Below, piece by piece: positions 49,365-60,240 of a stretch of DNA of 64,000 bases (positions are counted from its first letter, which is position 1; the number at the start of each line of letters is the position of its first letter). This DNA comes from Pardosa pseudoannulata. Lineage: Eukaryota; Arthropoda; Arachnida; Araneae; Lycosidae. The notes beneath the pieces were generated by a model. The model was not told where the DNA came from, searched no databases, and was given only the letters and a program-made list of their open reading frames with translations. The stretch is taken from positions 132,423,940 through 132,487,939 of the forward strand of contig CM063502.1 of NCBI GenBank assembly GCA_032207245.1, in the 5' to 3' direction. The position numbers were made by a program, and so were the translations under genes.

Positions 49365-50564
49365 CACTGTCTACCAATATGGACACCTATGCAAATGACG
49401 GACACCTATAATTTGGACACCTATGCAAATGATGATATATGCGGTCAAGTACGTCACAGCCTCCGCCGGTATACATCGTGTAGGAAACAGCATCGGCATT
49501 AGTCGCATGAAAGATGCCTCGCATTTCGGAGCTCTCTGATTTCGAGAAAAGTATAATTATCGGGTATCACAAATGTGGCCTATCCTGAGGGGACATATCA
49601 AGCGATCTGAAGTACCCAAAATCGACAGTGGCCTACATGATTAAGAAGTGGAAGGGGAGCGGTGATTGTCGGAATGTGCCCCGAGACCAACGAAACTGGG
49701 AGATAGAGACCGACGAGTGTTGGCCAGAGAAATTCGGAAGAACTGCACCCAACCAAAGGCCCTCATCCGCGAGGAGTTTCAACAGGCATCCGGGAGTATT
49801 GTTTCAATGAATACCATCCGTGAGGAAGCACATAAACCTTTGATCACAAAGTCCAACCAGGCTGCTCAGTTAATGTATGCAAAGCACATCTAAATTGGAC
49901 CATAGATCAATGGAAACGTGTTCCTTGGAGCGACGAATCAAGGTTCACCCTTTACCGTTCGGATGGCAGGGTTTGGGTCTGGCGTCTGCCTCGAGAACGT
50001 CTTCTGCCAGAATGCATTGTGCCAAAAGTCAAGTTCAAGGTCGAATTATGGTCTGGGGGTGTTTCTCCTGGTATGGACTCTTGGTCCCCATTAATGGTAA
50101 GCTCAACGATAATTCCTTTTGTACTGTTTTGGATGACAATGTGCTCCCTACATTGGGGCAGTTTTACGGGTTGGACCAATGTTACTTTCAGGACGACAAT
50201 GTCAGTTGTCATGTTTCGAGGTTAACCAAGGCTTGGTGCGGTGCCAATGGAGTTAAACGAATGGATTGGCCTGCCCAGAGCCCAGACCTGAACCCTATCG
50301 AGAACATCTAGGACGAGTTGGATCGCCGAATTAAGGGGTGCTCTACCCGTCCAAAATCGGTGAAGGAACTTGTATGTCTACTCCAAGTCGAGTGGAAGAC
50401 ATTACCACTAGCTGTAATACAAAGACTTGTAGAAAGTATGCCCCGGGGAGTTAACGCTGTAATTGCCTCTTGTGGAGGCTCTACCAACTATTGATTTTGA
50501 ATTTTGAATAAAGTTTGTTTAACTTTTCTATCACAGATGTCCAAATACTTATTGGTAGATAGTG
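49365..50564 (+). mobile_element. Tc1-type DNA transposon, copy 2 (complete ends)
   Basis: A 1200-bp element flanked by TA (49363-49364, 50565-50566), same family as 3619-4833 but in plus orientation. Ends read CACTGTCTACCAATA and, in reverse complement, CACTATCTACCAATA. Near the left end, GGACACCTATGCAAATGA is present twice (from 49377 and 49417), a small local duplication absent from copy 1. Confidence 0.92.
49514..50494 (+). pseudogene. Tc1 transposase, multiply broken (copy 2)
   Basis: Starts with ATG at 49514 (MPRISELSDFEKS) and ends CGGSTNY with a stop at 50492-50494. Catalytic landmarks: the first aspartate region is WSDES-like but partly out of frame; the second is in FQDDNVSCH; the third is in SPDLNPIEN. 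Lesions against copy 1: TGA after KCGLS near 49586, a 7-base deletion near 49686, a 3-base deletion nearby, a 30-base deletion removing about ten residues after EEAH, a 1-base deletion near 49875, and TGG to TAG at 50309-50311 directly after the third catalytic site. Copy 1 keeps the missing bases, so the two copies were damaged independently. Confidence 0.9.
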
Positions 50565-50566
50565 TA

Positions 50567-53466
50567 TTCTTTACCTTCCACGCTTTAAATTAATCTACCT
50601 TCATTTTTACTTTCGGTATAGACAAAAAATAACAATTAAAGAAGTTTGTATAGAATACTATTTCAAGCCGAATGACAGTACCATAATCAAGTATGTACAT
50701 TGCGTCCACTACAGACAGTGTATGTAAAATGGAAACACGTTCTAAACATGAATATATTTCAGAAAAATAGAAATATGCTTACTTTACAATATTTCACCTC
50801 TATACATTATTTATGTGTAAGTCTTGCAAATGCTTCAAACTGAATATCGATATGAAGGTATATCTATCCTGGTATTCTGCTCTTCCATAGATAAATGTAA
50901 TAGTAATACGGTGTCACACATGGATATTTATGCACATACATACTTGAACATGTATATATACTACACTTGAATATAATTATGATCAGATTCGGGAATTTTT
51001 ATCGAGAAAATTACAAGCCTGTGCTTGTAGAGACATGGAATATTTTTCATTTTTTTGTTCAGTGAAAAACTACTAGAAATTGAAAAGAATGGGTTTAAAA
51101 CTTTTCATTGAATTATTATTATTATCAGTAACTATCGTTATTTATTTAATTTTATGCTTTAAAATCTTATAAAAATACTATTTATAGGGATACAGTCTTT
51201 CTCACTCTTTAAACGTTTAAAATATTTTAAATATTAAAGCTTCGAATATTTCTGTTATAAATATTTTATGGCTATTCAGTAGTAAAATAAAAAAATTTAA
51301 TAGGTTTCTGTAAATAACTCCAGATATTTGCTTCATTCTGCATATCATAGTGACCATTTTAATGTTAGATTCCAGAAGATTTGCAAAAGGATTTCATTCA
51401 AAGTTTAATTCATTTGTTTCATTCATATATTAGTCTTGATCATGCAGTCAAATTCATTTATTCCCATTTCATTGATTTATTTAGTCATGATCATCGATTT
51501 ATGAATCAAAAAGTTATCATACTGGAAGTGACTGAGTACAAACTATATTATCGTCCCCTACTATTAAAAATAATATATGTCCAATACCATTTCATAATCC
51601 TTACAAGTCAATACTTTTACTATAGAACATAGCGTAATAATATCGACTAAAAGAAAATGGTGTATGACAAGATACTTTAATGCCACACAAGTAAGTAATT
51701 TGAACTTTTAAAACCATAAATATAACGAGATAGTAGACTTATAAAATATTAGGCAAGCCAAAAAGCACAATAATAAAAAAGGAAAATTGTGTTTTACAGC
51801 CAATAACAATAACAGACAGAGATCTACAGTGGAAGAGTGTCAAAGAAACTTTTATGTCAAAGAAATGATGGAGAGATATAAACACCCAAGGGCATATTGT
51901 TCGCCTTGCTTGACAAAAAAGTAAACCGACAAGCCCCCACCCCCAAAAAAATAAAGGGGTTATTGAATTTTTGGAATGAAAATATAAACTATCTGTATTT
52001 ATATGACCTAGTCTTTCCATGCATTCTTATAACTCGGTCGTATACAACTTTGGTGAAAAACGATAGTACTCTTGTTTTATCACTATAGTTTTAGCTCGTT
52101 TTAACCATTATATAACCTCATTTTGCTGTCGTATTCAAAAGCTCCAATTCTTGACTTGTGCGTCATCAAAATCTCATACCACATGGTAACCATAATATTT
52201 CTTCTTCTAACACGTTCACTGCAGAAAAGCAGGCTTCAGGCCTTCATCAACTCTTATTTCTCTATTATTATTTTCTAAATATCATACACTGTTCGCTGAT
52301 CAGTTACTAGTTTAAACAGAAAAGATTAGTTAAACACGTGGTGCTACTATTATAGCAACATGTACTAATTCCACAAGACAAATTCTAATAAATTAAAACA
52401 CACTTTAAAAATACGAAGCCTAATGGCAGCCTAACAGGCAGGGCAGCTAAAAGTTGATAGCATTGCTGACAACGAAACACATAAGCTCATAGCATCCCTG
52501 CTATCTTCTAATGAAAATTGGAATTACAAAATCTCAATATAAAAAATCGCAAATAAATGACTATAATTATATAAATTAAATTTTAATGTAGATGTGTTAT
52601 GTTTATGATGTAACACTTTTCTTAGGTAACCATTTGTGTATTTAATTTCTCGTGTTAAGCTGTATATGGTGTTATAATATTAATTCTGTTGATGAAACTT
52701 TCTATTTTTCCATCGGGCACTTAAAAATTTAGATAAAACTTTTTTAAGTAATTAGTAAATTTCAATTTATAGTAGAATAAGAAGGACTAAAATTTAATAC
52801 ACCTTCTATTAATAGATTAATGGCTCTATTACTTCACACAAATATAAACACTATACTTATAAACTTATTTCTTATAATTCTTACCACTTCCGAAATGTCC
52901 AGGTATTTCCAAGCTAAACAATCTCAACTTATCTCATTTGGCATCTCCTCTGCGGGAAATTTGGTCGAACACATAAATTCGCCTTTAAAGAGCAAGACTA
53001 AGTCTTAATTTTTATTATTTCCTGTAGCCTTTCGATCACAGATTATTCTCAGTTCCTGCTTGAAATCACAAATTCTGAGAGGAAAGAAAAGTGAATAGAC
53101 TAGAGAGACTTCTTTTATGTAACACCAGAAACGTACAAAGACCAAACAATGAAAAAAGAAACGATGCAGAATTGAGATACACACTAGAGTGCAAAACGTA
53201 CACATTTTTTCTGAATTTAGACGTAATTTCCCAAAAAGTAAGTATGACAGATGAAATTGTAAAGAGCATATTAGCCGTTTTATATTTCAGTGAAGGCTTT
53301 GTCCCGACGTACATAGGGAACAAGAAAAAAAATCTTAGAAAAAAATGCTTGCAATCAGCCTGTAAAAAATAATACTTTGTAATAATGCATTGTAGATCTA
53401 GCATTATGAAACTGCTTTTAATTGTATGCATTAATTTCTGTGAGAGTTGCACGTATATTCAATATA
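50567..53466. other. AT-rich spacer, no gene recognised
   Basis: Overlapping frames on both strands at 53005-53452 conflict and lack motifs. Slightly more complex sequence at 52190-52500 gives no assignable frame. Confidence 0.45.
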
Positions 53467-54330
53467 CTCATGTTCAAAATTAGGAGAAATTTGAGATTTC
53501 AATTACCTCTTGAACTACTGGTCTGATTTTAATGAAATTTGATATGTATATACATTGATACAATACAAAACAAATAACCAACCAACAGTTGTAATACACA
53601 TGCATGACAGTGCGTAACACTCGTTGGAGTCGAAAGATACGAAACACAGGTTGCAGAATAGATCAAAAAGTTGTTTAAAAGGGAACATAGTCCCCTCTCA
53701 CAGATATCCAGGTCTTGCAGCGTGATTTCATACTTAACATAATACAATTCATGAATTCTTGAAGCAATTACTAACACTCGTTTAAAAACACTGAAATTCT
53801 TCCAACCCTGAATCTTTATTGGAAGGAAGTTGCATGTTGTTATTGCCCTCTTCAGAATATCCCAGACATGCTCTATAGGGTTGACATCTGGAGATCTTCT
53901 TAGCCAAATCATCCGGCAAATATCCTCTCTTTCTAAAAATTCGTCGACAGAAGAGCTCTATGTGGCTTCTCGTTATCATCCAATAAGTTGAACTCAGGGC
54001 CAACTGCACCCCTGAAAAGGTAAACATGGGGATCCAATACCTCATCCCTATATCTCATAGAAATCATAGTGCTTTTTTCAAAGACATGGAGGAGTGTGAG
54101 GCTATTCAACGTGATGACTGCCCTTACTATTAACCCACTGGTGCCTTAATGATCTGTTTGGCGGACATTCGAGGGCAGGTACTGGGTTCCTGGCTCCCTC
54201 CATATGAACATTCTGCAAGAATTGGTGATTAGGCTGAACCAAGATTCTTCGGTGAAGTGACTAGTTGTCCATTCCTCCATACTCCAATTTCTCCTGTTAG
54301 TAGGAGTGAGAGGGATACAAATAACAGATT
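53467..54330 (-). mobile_element. Tc1-type element, 5' end missing (fourth lineage)
   Basis: The left end CTCATGTTCAAAATTAGGAG follows TA (53465-53466) and resembles a Tc1 inverted end. A partner end was not found above 54330, where recognisable transposase also stops, so the element is truncated. Confidence 0.65.
53700..54330 (-). pseudogene. Tc1 transposase, broken (fourth lineage)
   Basis: Minus-strand remnants in order: PLTPTNRR, NWSMEEW, HFTEESWFSL (first catalytic aspartate of TDES replaced by glutamate), FIWREPGTQYLPSNV, an in-frame TAA, LLHVFEKSTMISMRYRDEVL, VYLFRGAVGPEFNLLDDNEK with the second catalytic aspartate, then a frameshift, and FLEREDICRMIW, RRSPDVNPIEHVWDIL with the third catalytic glutamate. 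After that the frame decays without the expected end. Different from the three other Tc1 lineages in this window. Confidence 0.85.
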
Positions 54331-54723
54331 GTCTTGAAAATAAACTTATAGTATGAAATCTTCTGGAAACAGTCCCTCTTGATAATCAGATTACTGTGGC
54401 CGCCCCAAAAATGTATACAATTAGTAGTCGTTGTTTTAACAACTTCACAGAATTCTACAAATGATGATGAATTATCCACATCACATGTCTTTTTATTGAT
54501 TAAATTAAACAATTTTAGTAGCAACGTAATTTTTTTTAAATTGTATCAGCTATTTAATGTTGCTAATGATGGACTAGTTCAATTACTGCAAAGGTATGGT
54601 TCACGTAATACGTAATCAATTTAAAGAAAAGATTAAGATTTAAAGATTTTTAAGAAAAAAAATCATTATTCATAACATTTATCTGATTATATTCAGATAA
54701 ATATTATTAAAGAGTTGCAAATA
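54331..54723. other. AT-rich spacer, no gene seen
   Basis: Short chance frames on both strands only. Confidence 0.5.
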
Positions 54724-54735
54724 ATTTCCAAGTAT

Positions 54736-54891
54736 GGATGAGCGATGATCGAATGCTAGATCTCTGCTCTTCGGTACCTGAATTCATGAATTCGAGTCCC
54801 GCTTTTGGTATGTATTTTTGGAATCAACTTTAAGCAGTAGACCTGATTTCTCGTTAGCAAAACAGTAGACCTTAGCTTTCCAAACAAAACC
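54736..54891 (+). mobile_element. tRNA-derived SINE with exact target duplication
   Basis: Plus-strand copy with CTCTTCGGTACC, the B-box region GAATTCGAGTCCC, and the 3' part AGCAAAACAGTAGACC followed by CCAAACAAAACC. The exact 12-base duplication ATTTCCAAGTAT lies at 54724-54735 and 54892-54903. The opposite-strand copy at 54971-55153 is only 67 bases away. Confidence 0.88.
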
Positions 54892-54970
54892 ATTTCCAAG
54901 TATCTATAGTATTAGATGATAATTTATTTTCGTTTTTAATATGTATGGGGTTCCCACAAGGCATTGTATA

Positions 54971-55153
54971 GTTTGGTTTGGTTCGGAGTGCTACGGTCTA
55001 CTTTTTTGCAACACGAGGGGCTAATGAGACCGGGACCTAGAGCTAAAGCCAATTCCGAACGGTTACGAACATCCATGCCGCTGTGAGATTCGAACCCACG
55101 AACTCCGGTACCGAAGGCCAGCACCCTAACCAATCGGCCATTGTTCGGCCAAA
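54971..55153 (-). mobile_element. tRNA-derived SINE, best-preserved copy
   Basis: A 183-bp copy flanked by the exact duplication GCATTGTATA (54961-54970, 55154-55163). On the minus strand: A-box region TGGCCGATTGGTTAGGG, then GTGCTGGCC and TTCGGTACCGG, B-box GGGTTCGAATC, then GGCATGGATGTTCGTAACC, AGCCCCTCGTG, AAAAAGTAGACC and an AACCAAACC tail. This is the standard layout of a tRNA-headed SINE transcribed by RNA polymerase III. Frames at 54936-55253 are artefacts of this element. Confidence 0.9.
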
Positions 55154-55163
55154 GCATTGTATA

Positions 55164-55812
55164 AGCTTTCGAAACTGGACTGGAAAGTGTGAATTTAAAC
55201 AACTTAATTTTGAATTTAACATGACTGAAATTAGTAAATAAATCGCCAAGCACTTTTATAGAATTTAAAAGTCAAAAACCCAAAGTAGGCATAATGCTTT
55301 GGCTCCTCAGTGTGTGTGACTACATAGTTTTTGAAATATTAGTACATGATAACCTAACAGATGATAATTTCTAACAAATATTTTCCAGATCCTTTTGTAA
55401 ATCTTCAGAACCCATTCAAAAATTGTTTTTAAACTACATATACTATTTTCCATTCATGTAGTAAAGAACTGAAATATGACTCATTTAAAAGCCTTAGTGG
55501 TTTTGGCAGGTAATTAATTAATATGAGGTGATGCCCCCAATAAATCCTTTGATCGAGGTTGCTATTGTATCCTTACATCATTTAAAATTTTCAGTCGGTT
55601 CCATTTTTCATTGTGTAAAATATATTATGTTGGAGACTATTTTTAGTCATGCCCGTAATCTTTGTAGAATAACATTCGCAGTATTGTTTTTTCTACACCC
55701 TTGTATTATAAACAACATTTTATTCAAAAATAGACTATTAAAGAGCATTTAACAGTTAGTTGTTTAATCATGAATAATAATAACTGTAATTATTAGAGTT
55801 ATCAATCATTAC
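55164..55812. other. AT-rich spacer, no gene seen
   Basis: No motif-bearing frames. Confidence 0.5.
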
Positions 55813-55845
55813 ACCTGACAATATGCGAGATGCATATTGTCAGGT
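55813..55845. repeat. Perfect 14-bp hairpin, 5-nt loop
   Basis: Arms ACCTGACAATATGC and GCATATTGTCAGGT enclose GAGAT. No mismatches. Confidence 0.9.
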
Positions 55846-55868
55846 CTAGTATAGTATCTGAACTGATC

Positions 55869-55871
<3 letters not shown>

Positions 55872-55900
<29 letters not shown>
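55872..55900. repeat. (CT)n microsatellite
   Basis: About 14 CT units, followed by a short CA-rich stretch. Confidence 0.95.
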
Positions 55901-55903
<3 letters not shown>

Positions 55904-56697
55904 CACACACATAACTATTTAAATATTTCTTGAACTTGTTTTTCACTATTGGGTTCGTTAATGATTGCACCTTTACTCTTGTACTTTTATTTTATTTTGT
56001 TTCAATGAGCTTTAAATAGCATAATTATTTGTATTTCTTAATCACATAACAAAAAGAGTGATTTATTCTGTATCACATTCCAAATAACGAATTAATTTTA
56101 GTGCAGGAGAATGTGAGTAAGGATTCCGTAGTAGGTAAAGGTTTTAGCAATCCAAAACCAGCTTTAGGTAAATTTGGGTCAACGCTAGAAGCAGCAAATT
56201 ATACCAAAATTAAGATAAATGTTTAGATTTCATGGACCATGGTTTATGGATCTTATTATACTATTGAATTAAATATAAGGATTTTTTTGTTAAATATAAA
56301 TGTTTGTTTCACAAAATAGAGCCGAACGGTTATTAATGATGCAAACCACAACTTTTTACACTAAAGTTCATATGTTCCAATTCTAATGACTGCAAGTTAA
56401 TTTACTGTCGGGATAGTCTGCTTTCAGAAGGAGATACCAATAGCAAAGTCAACGTAAATAAAGCACTAATAGATAGAAAATATAAGCAGACAAATTTTTC
56501 ACAGCTTTAAGCAAGCTGCATTTTTAATACTTAGGAACTCATTGGCATGTAAAAGCAGAATGAGCGCGGAAAATATAAAATGAAGGACTTATATAGCCAC
56601 GCAGACCAAAAAGAGCGAACATTTGGGTGGGACAAATAACCGGCTCCTAGTGGTGAAAAGGAACAAAGCCACATAAAAAGGGAACTTAAAAACAAGT
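55901..56697. other. Spacer leading into a GC-richer block
   Basis: A/T-rich to about 56550. From 56570 composition rises; on the minus strand GGCTATATAAGTCC near 56590 is TATA-like. No gene is assigned. Confidence 0.4.
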
Positions 56698-57179
56698 TGT
56701 TAATGCGCGCCGAGGACCGAACGTCCTATCTCCTATATCGTCGGTCAGTTGGGTATGACCTGCATGGGTCTCGCAAATGGAGCAGAAATGGGAGACGAAA
56801 TGAATCAGCCGAAGGGAGAAGTGCAAAACTTAACAACGTTGATTTATTCAACAACAAAGAAAAACGTTTAAAAGAAACTATCGGTACAATCGTTGAGAGA
56901 GGAGCTCATTCTCAGCCACCTTCTCATTTTGCAAATCCACTCGGGAGTGTCCCTCCCGTCTTTTCTTGTTCCAACAGAAAACCTCGGTTCCAGGGGAGAT
57001 CGACCCCCCCCCCTTTAACCTTCGCCCTTGAAGAAGTCGAGTCACACAAAAGCAATTTCTTCCTTCTGTCGGCGCGATGACAAACGGCAGATTTGACACT
57101 TCTAATAGTCCGTGTGTTAAAAGGACCATTACTGCCGTTTCCCAATTGTTCGGCGTTTTAAAATGTTCGGCGCCTTACA
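56698..57179 (-). mobile_element. Candidate solo LTR of a different family
   Basis: A GC-richer block of 482 bp with TG...CA ends (TGTTAATGCGCGCCG and GGCGCCTTACA), whose termini are partly inverted (TGTWA, GCGCCG). On the minus strand an AATAAA lies at 56843-56848. No matching flank duplication was found, so boundaries are uncertain. Frames at 56697-57080 (+) and two on the minus strand are all open here, which is what a GC-richer non-coding block would give. Confidence 0.4.
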
Positions 57180-57932
57180 ATAGACCAAAGGTTCACTTTA
57201 GCCGACACATTTTTCCTTTGATCCCCGACAGAGACGGACGCGATACTTACACAAGTGATAATAGACAAAAATTATATAAACAAATCTTAGAATCTTGGCC
57301 ATGCTCATAAGGGACCTGTTTTATTACACGAAGATTCGAAATACCTAATATATAATAGTATTTGAGTATATACCTAATTGATAAAAACAATGAACTTAAT
57401 TGTCAATTATCAGTTCACATTCTAATATGTTAAGAATTACTTTTGTCAATTGTCCACTTTATATTGCATCATTTTTTTCACGGAAAGCTTCCATTTCAGA
57501 AGTTAGATATTTTACTCCGTTATATCGAAACGTGTACAAACCTAAATTTCATTCCATGTCAAATTTAATCTGAAAAGGATATTCTAACGTTGCAAACCCA
57601 CCCATAATGAAAATTAAGATACCAGATCCTTGAAAAGACTTTTTGAAAGACATCAGAAATCAATGAAAAATGGTTTCAGATAAAGAAGAAAGAGGTTTTC
57701 CTTTTTATCTAATTTTGAGTGTTAAAACATGAAAGCTTTGAACAAATAAAAGAATTTCTTTATTTAGGACTAGTAGAAAGACGAAACCAATCCAAAAATT
57801 GAAAAGAATTCTTGTACTTAGTATTTCGTTTGATTTATTTGTGTTATGTCCAGTCCCCAAAGGAAAACTTGAGTGACGGTTTTTCTGCTCTCACGGTTGA
57901 AATGCTAAATACAAGTACACACGAGACGTACG
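57180..57932. other. Spacer, no gene recognised
   Basis: The first 130 bases stay fairly GC-rich (frame 57077-57310, no motif) and may belong to the LTR-like block. The rest is A/T-rich. Confidence 0.4.
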
Positions 57933-57966
57933 TGTGACTTACGAGTACGTGTACTCGTAAGTCACA
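57933..57966. repeat. Perfect 16-bp hairpin, 2-nt loop
   Basis: TGTGACTTACGAGTAC and GTACTCGTAAGTCACA are separated only by GT. An almost pure palindrome of 34 bases. Confidence 0.92.
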
Positions 57967-60240
57967 TGTAAAGAGTCTAAAATTATTCATTATTTTAGTG
58001 ATGCAATAAAAAAAATAAGAGAGACTAAAAATATTCAAATTCGCCTAATAAAAAGTAAAATAAGACTTTAAAAGTGAATGAACTTGCGATGAAAACAAAA
58101 GGTTTGAAATTTTTTTAATATAATTATACAAAAATATCGGTGTTAAATAATTGATATGTACTAAACACAGAGAGAAGACAACAAGCTAAGTGACCTAATG
58201 AAAAAATTAATAAAAAGCTCTTTCATGAGGAAAATATGTCTTACCGTAGTCCTTTGACAAATGCTTTAACAGTTCGAAATAGTTATTAATCAATTAGTAA
58301 AGTGTTCAACTCCAAACAGGCAGTTTATTTCCTCAATGTGTCAGCAAGTGACAAGTCTTGTGTTTTATACATTGTTCCATAATTTTCATATTGCTGTAAA
58401 TCCATAAAAAACAATTATTCATACAAATTTCTACAACTACTAAATTTTATATTACTAAATTTCTGTTTTTGCAAATTCGTATTTTTTTCCACTCAATATC
58501 CACGAAAAAGCTACAGCTGTTGTTTATAAGAGCAATATAATAGACACGTGCTCGCTGAAAATAAGTTACTTTTAAAATTAGGAATCTTAGAAGTAATGGA
58601 AACTGTTAATTTAGAAATCTGAGAAGTGTTCTGAAAAAAAATTGTTCATTTCCAGTAGATTTAGTGAGTAGATTTAAAGTTAAACACCTTAGAAAAAAGA
58701 CTTTCATTTAACAAAACAAGATTGAAATATTATTCCACGATATGTTTAAGTCGGAAAAATATTAGTTCAATAATATTTATGCATTTAAGGAGTCTATAAA
58801 TTGTTAGTCTCTTCTGAAACTTATCACGAATCTAGTAATTAGTTTTTAGGAAGTAAACATATTTTACTGAAATTTTATGGATTACATAATATTCAGTACT
58901 TAATTTATAAATTTTAAATTTGCTTAAATGTTGACTACGTCATATCAAATTTAATTTCAGCAGTATTTTAAAAAATACCGATCATTAATGGATATTTAAT
59001 CATATATAAATAGTATTGTCTCCTGTAAAACTTTGATATTTTTAAATACCTCTTAAAACTATTAATCTGATAATCCTTAAGTAGTGTTAATAAGCTTCAA
59101 ACAGTGTTTAAAATCAAAAATTTTAACCTTCCATGATGCTAGGATGCTCTTTTACAATTTAAATGAATTGCTCATGAACTAGACTAAAGCAGAAAACGAA
59201 TGGACCGTAAGAAAATTATCATCCTCATTGCTGAACAGGTATAAAACTCAAATAGAAGATAAAAGGGAAAAAGCTCACTTAATCGAGGGGAGATGGGTAA
59301 ACTGAACGGAAACTTTTAAAATTAAATAAATTAAGAACGTTAGTTTAATGATCGTAAAAACTAATTTTTATAGAATTAAAAGATACTTTTTTAACTCCTG
59401 GTTAACTCATTTTTTTCCCTTCTGGAGGAATAGCTATTTACTCCGAATCTTAAAAAATAATTTCTAAGAAAGTCTTAAATGCTTAAAGAATTTAAAATAA
59501 TCAATCGTAGAAACAACAGAAAATCAATAATGTAAAATTTATAATATTTATAAAATATTTTTATTAATATATGTTAATGGAAACAGAGTTACCGAAAATT
59601 GTAATGCCTCAACGGTATAAAGTGTTCAAATAATTTCAGATATGCAGAAGTGGGAATATTTAAGAATAATCATAGTAGTGCTTATCAAGCGCCTTTCATA
59701 TCTTGGTAAAAGTTGCTTACAGATATTTATTCTAAACACTAAACAAATATATCTTTCTGTCAGGAATAGGTTTTGTTTTAGAAAGTTTTGTTTTTTCTCT
59801 TCCGTTTGAAATGAATATTTTAAACAGGAAATCCACATAAAATAGTTTCCATAAAAGTCTGATAGAAAGTAGGAAACTTTGAAAATGCTTTAAACTGAAA
59901 TGTGCATATATTTTTGTAAATCCAAGAATAACAAATATCATATTGCTTTGTGAATAAAATATTACATCTCAATGCTCAAACTAACAAAAAAATGAAAGCA
60001 CTTTTAGTTTAAATGATCGATATTTATAGTTTCATGAAGGGCATGTCTTCTTTTAAACATCATAAGAGGAGGTATTATTTGAACTTGTAGCAGTTTTACT
60101 ATTATATAAAAACGAGCTGCCTAAAATAAATAAAGCTTCAATTTCGGATACAGTATATTTCCTTTTGAAATGTACCTTTAAATTTTAAATGCCTACAATT
60201 GTGCATTTTTCTTTGGCTTTGATTTTCTAAAGTTATTTTC
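57967..60240. other. AT-rich spacer, no gene seen
   Basis: A/T-rich with short chance frames only. Confidence 0.5.

Noticed and set aside
53005..53452. 128-codon minus frame and 93-codon plus frame
   Set aside because: They overlap on opposite strands. The minus one looks membrane-like only because A/T-rich DNA yields phenylalanine and leucine runs.
54936..55253. 105-codon minus frame with balanced composition
   Set aside because: It is a read-through of the SINE copy at 54971-55153.
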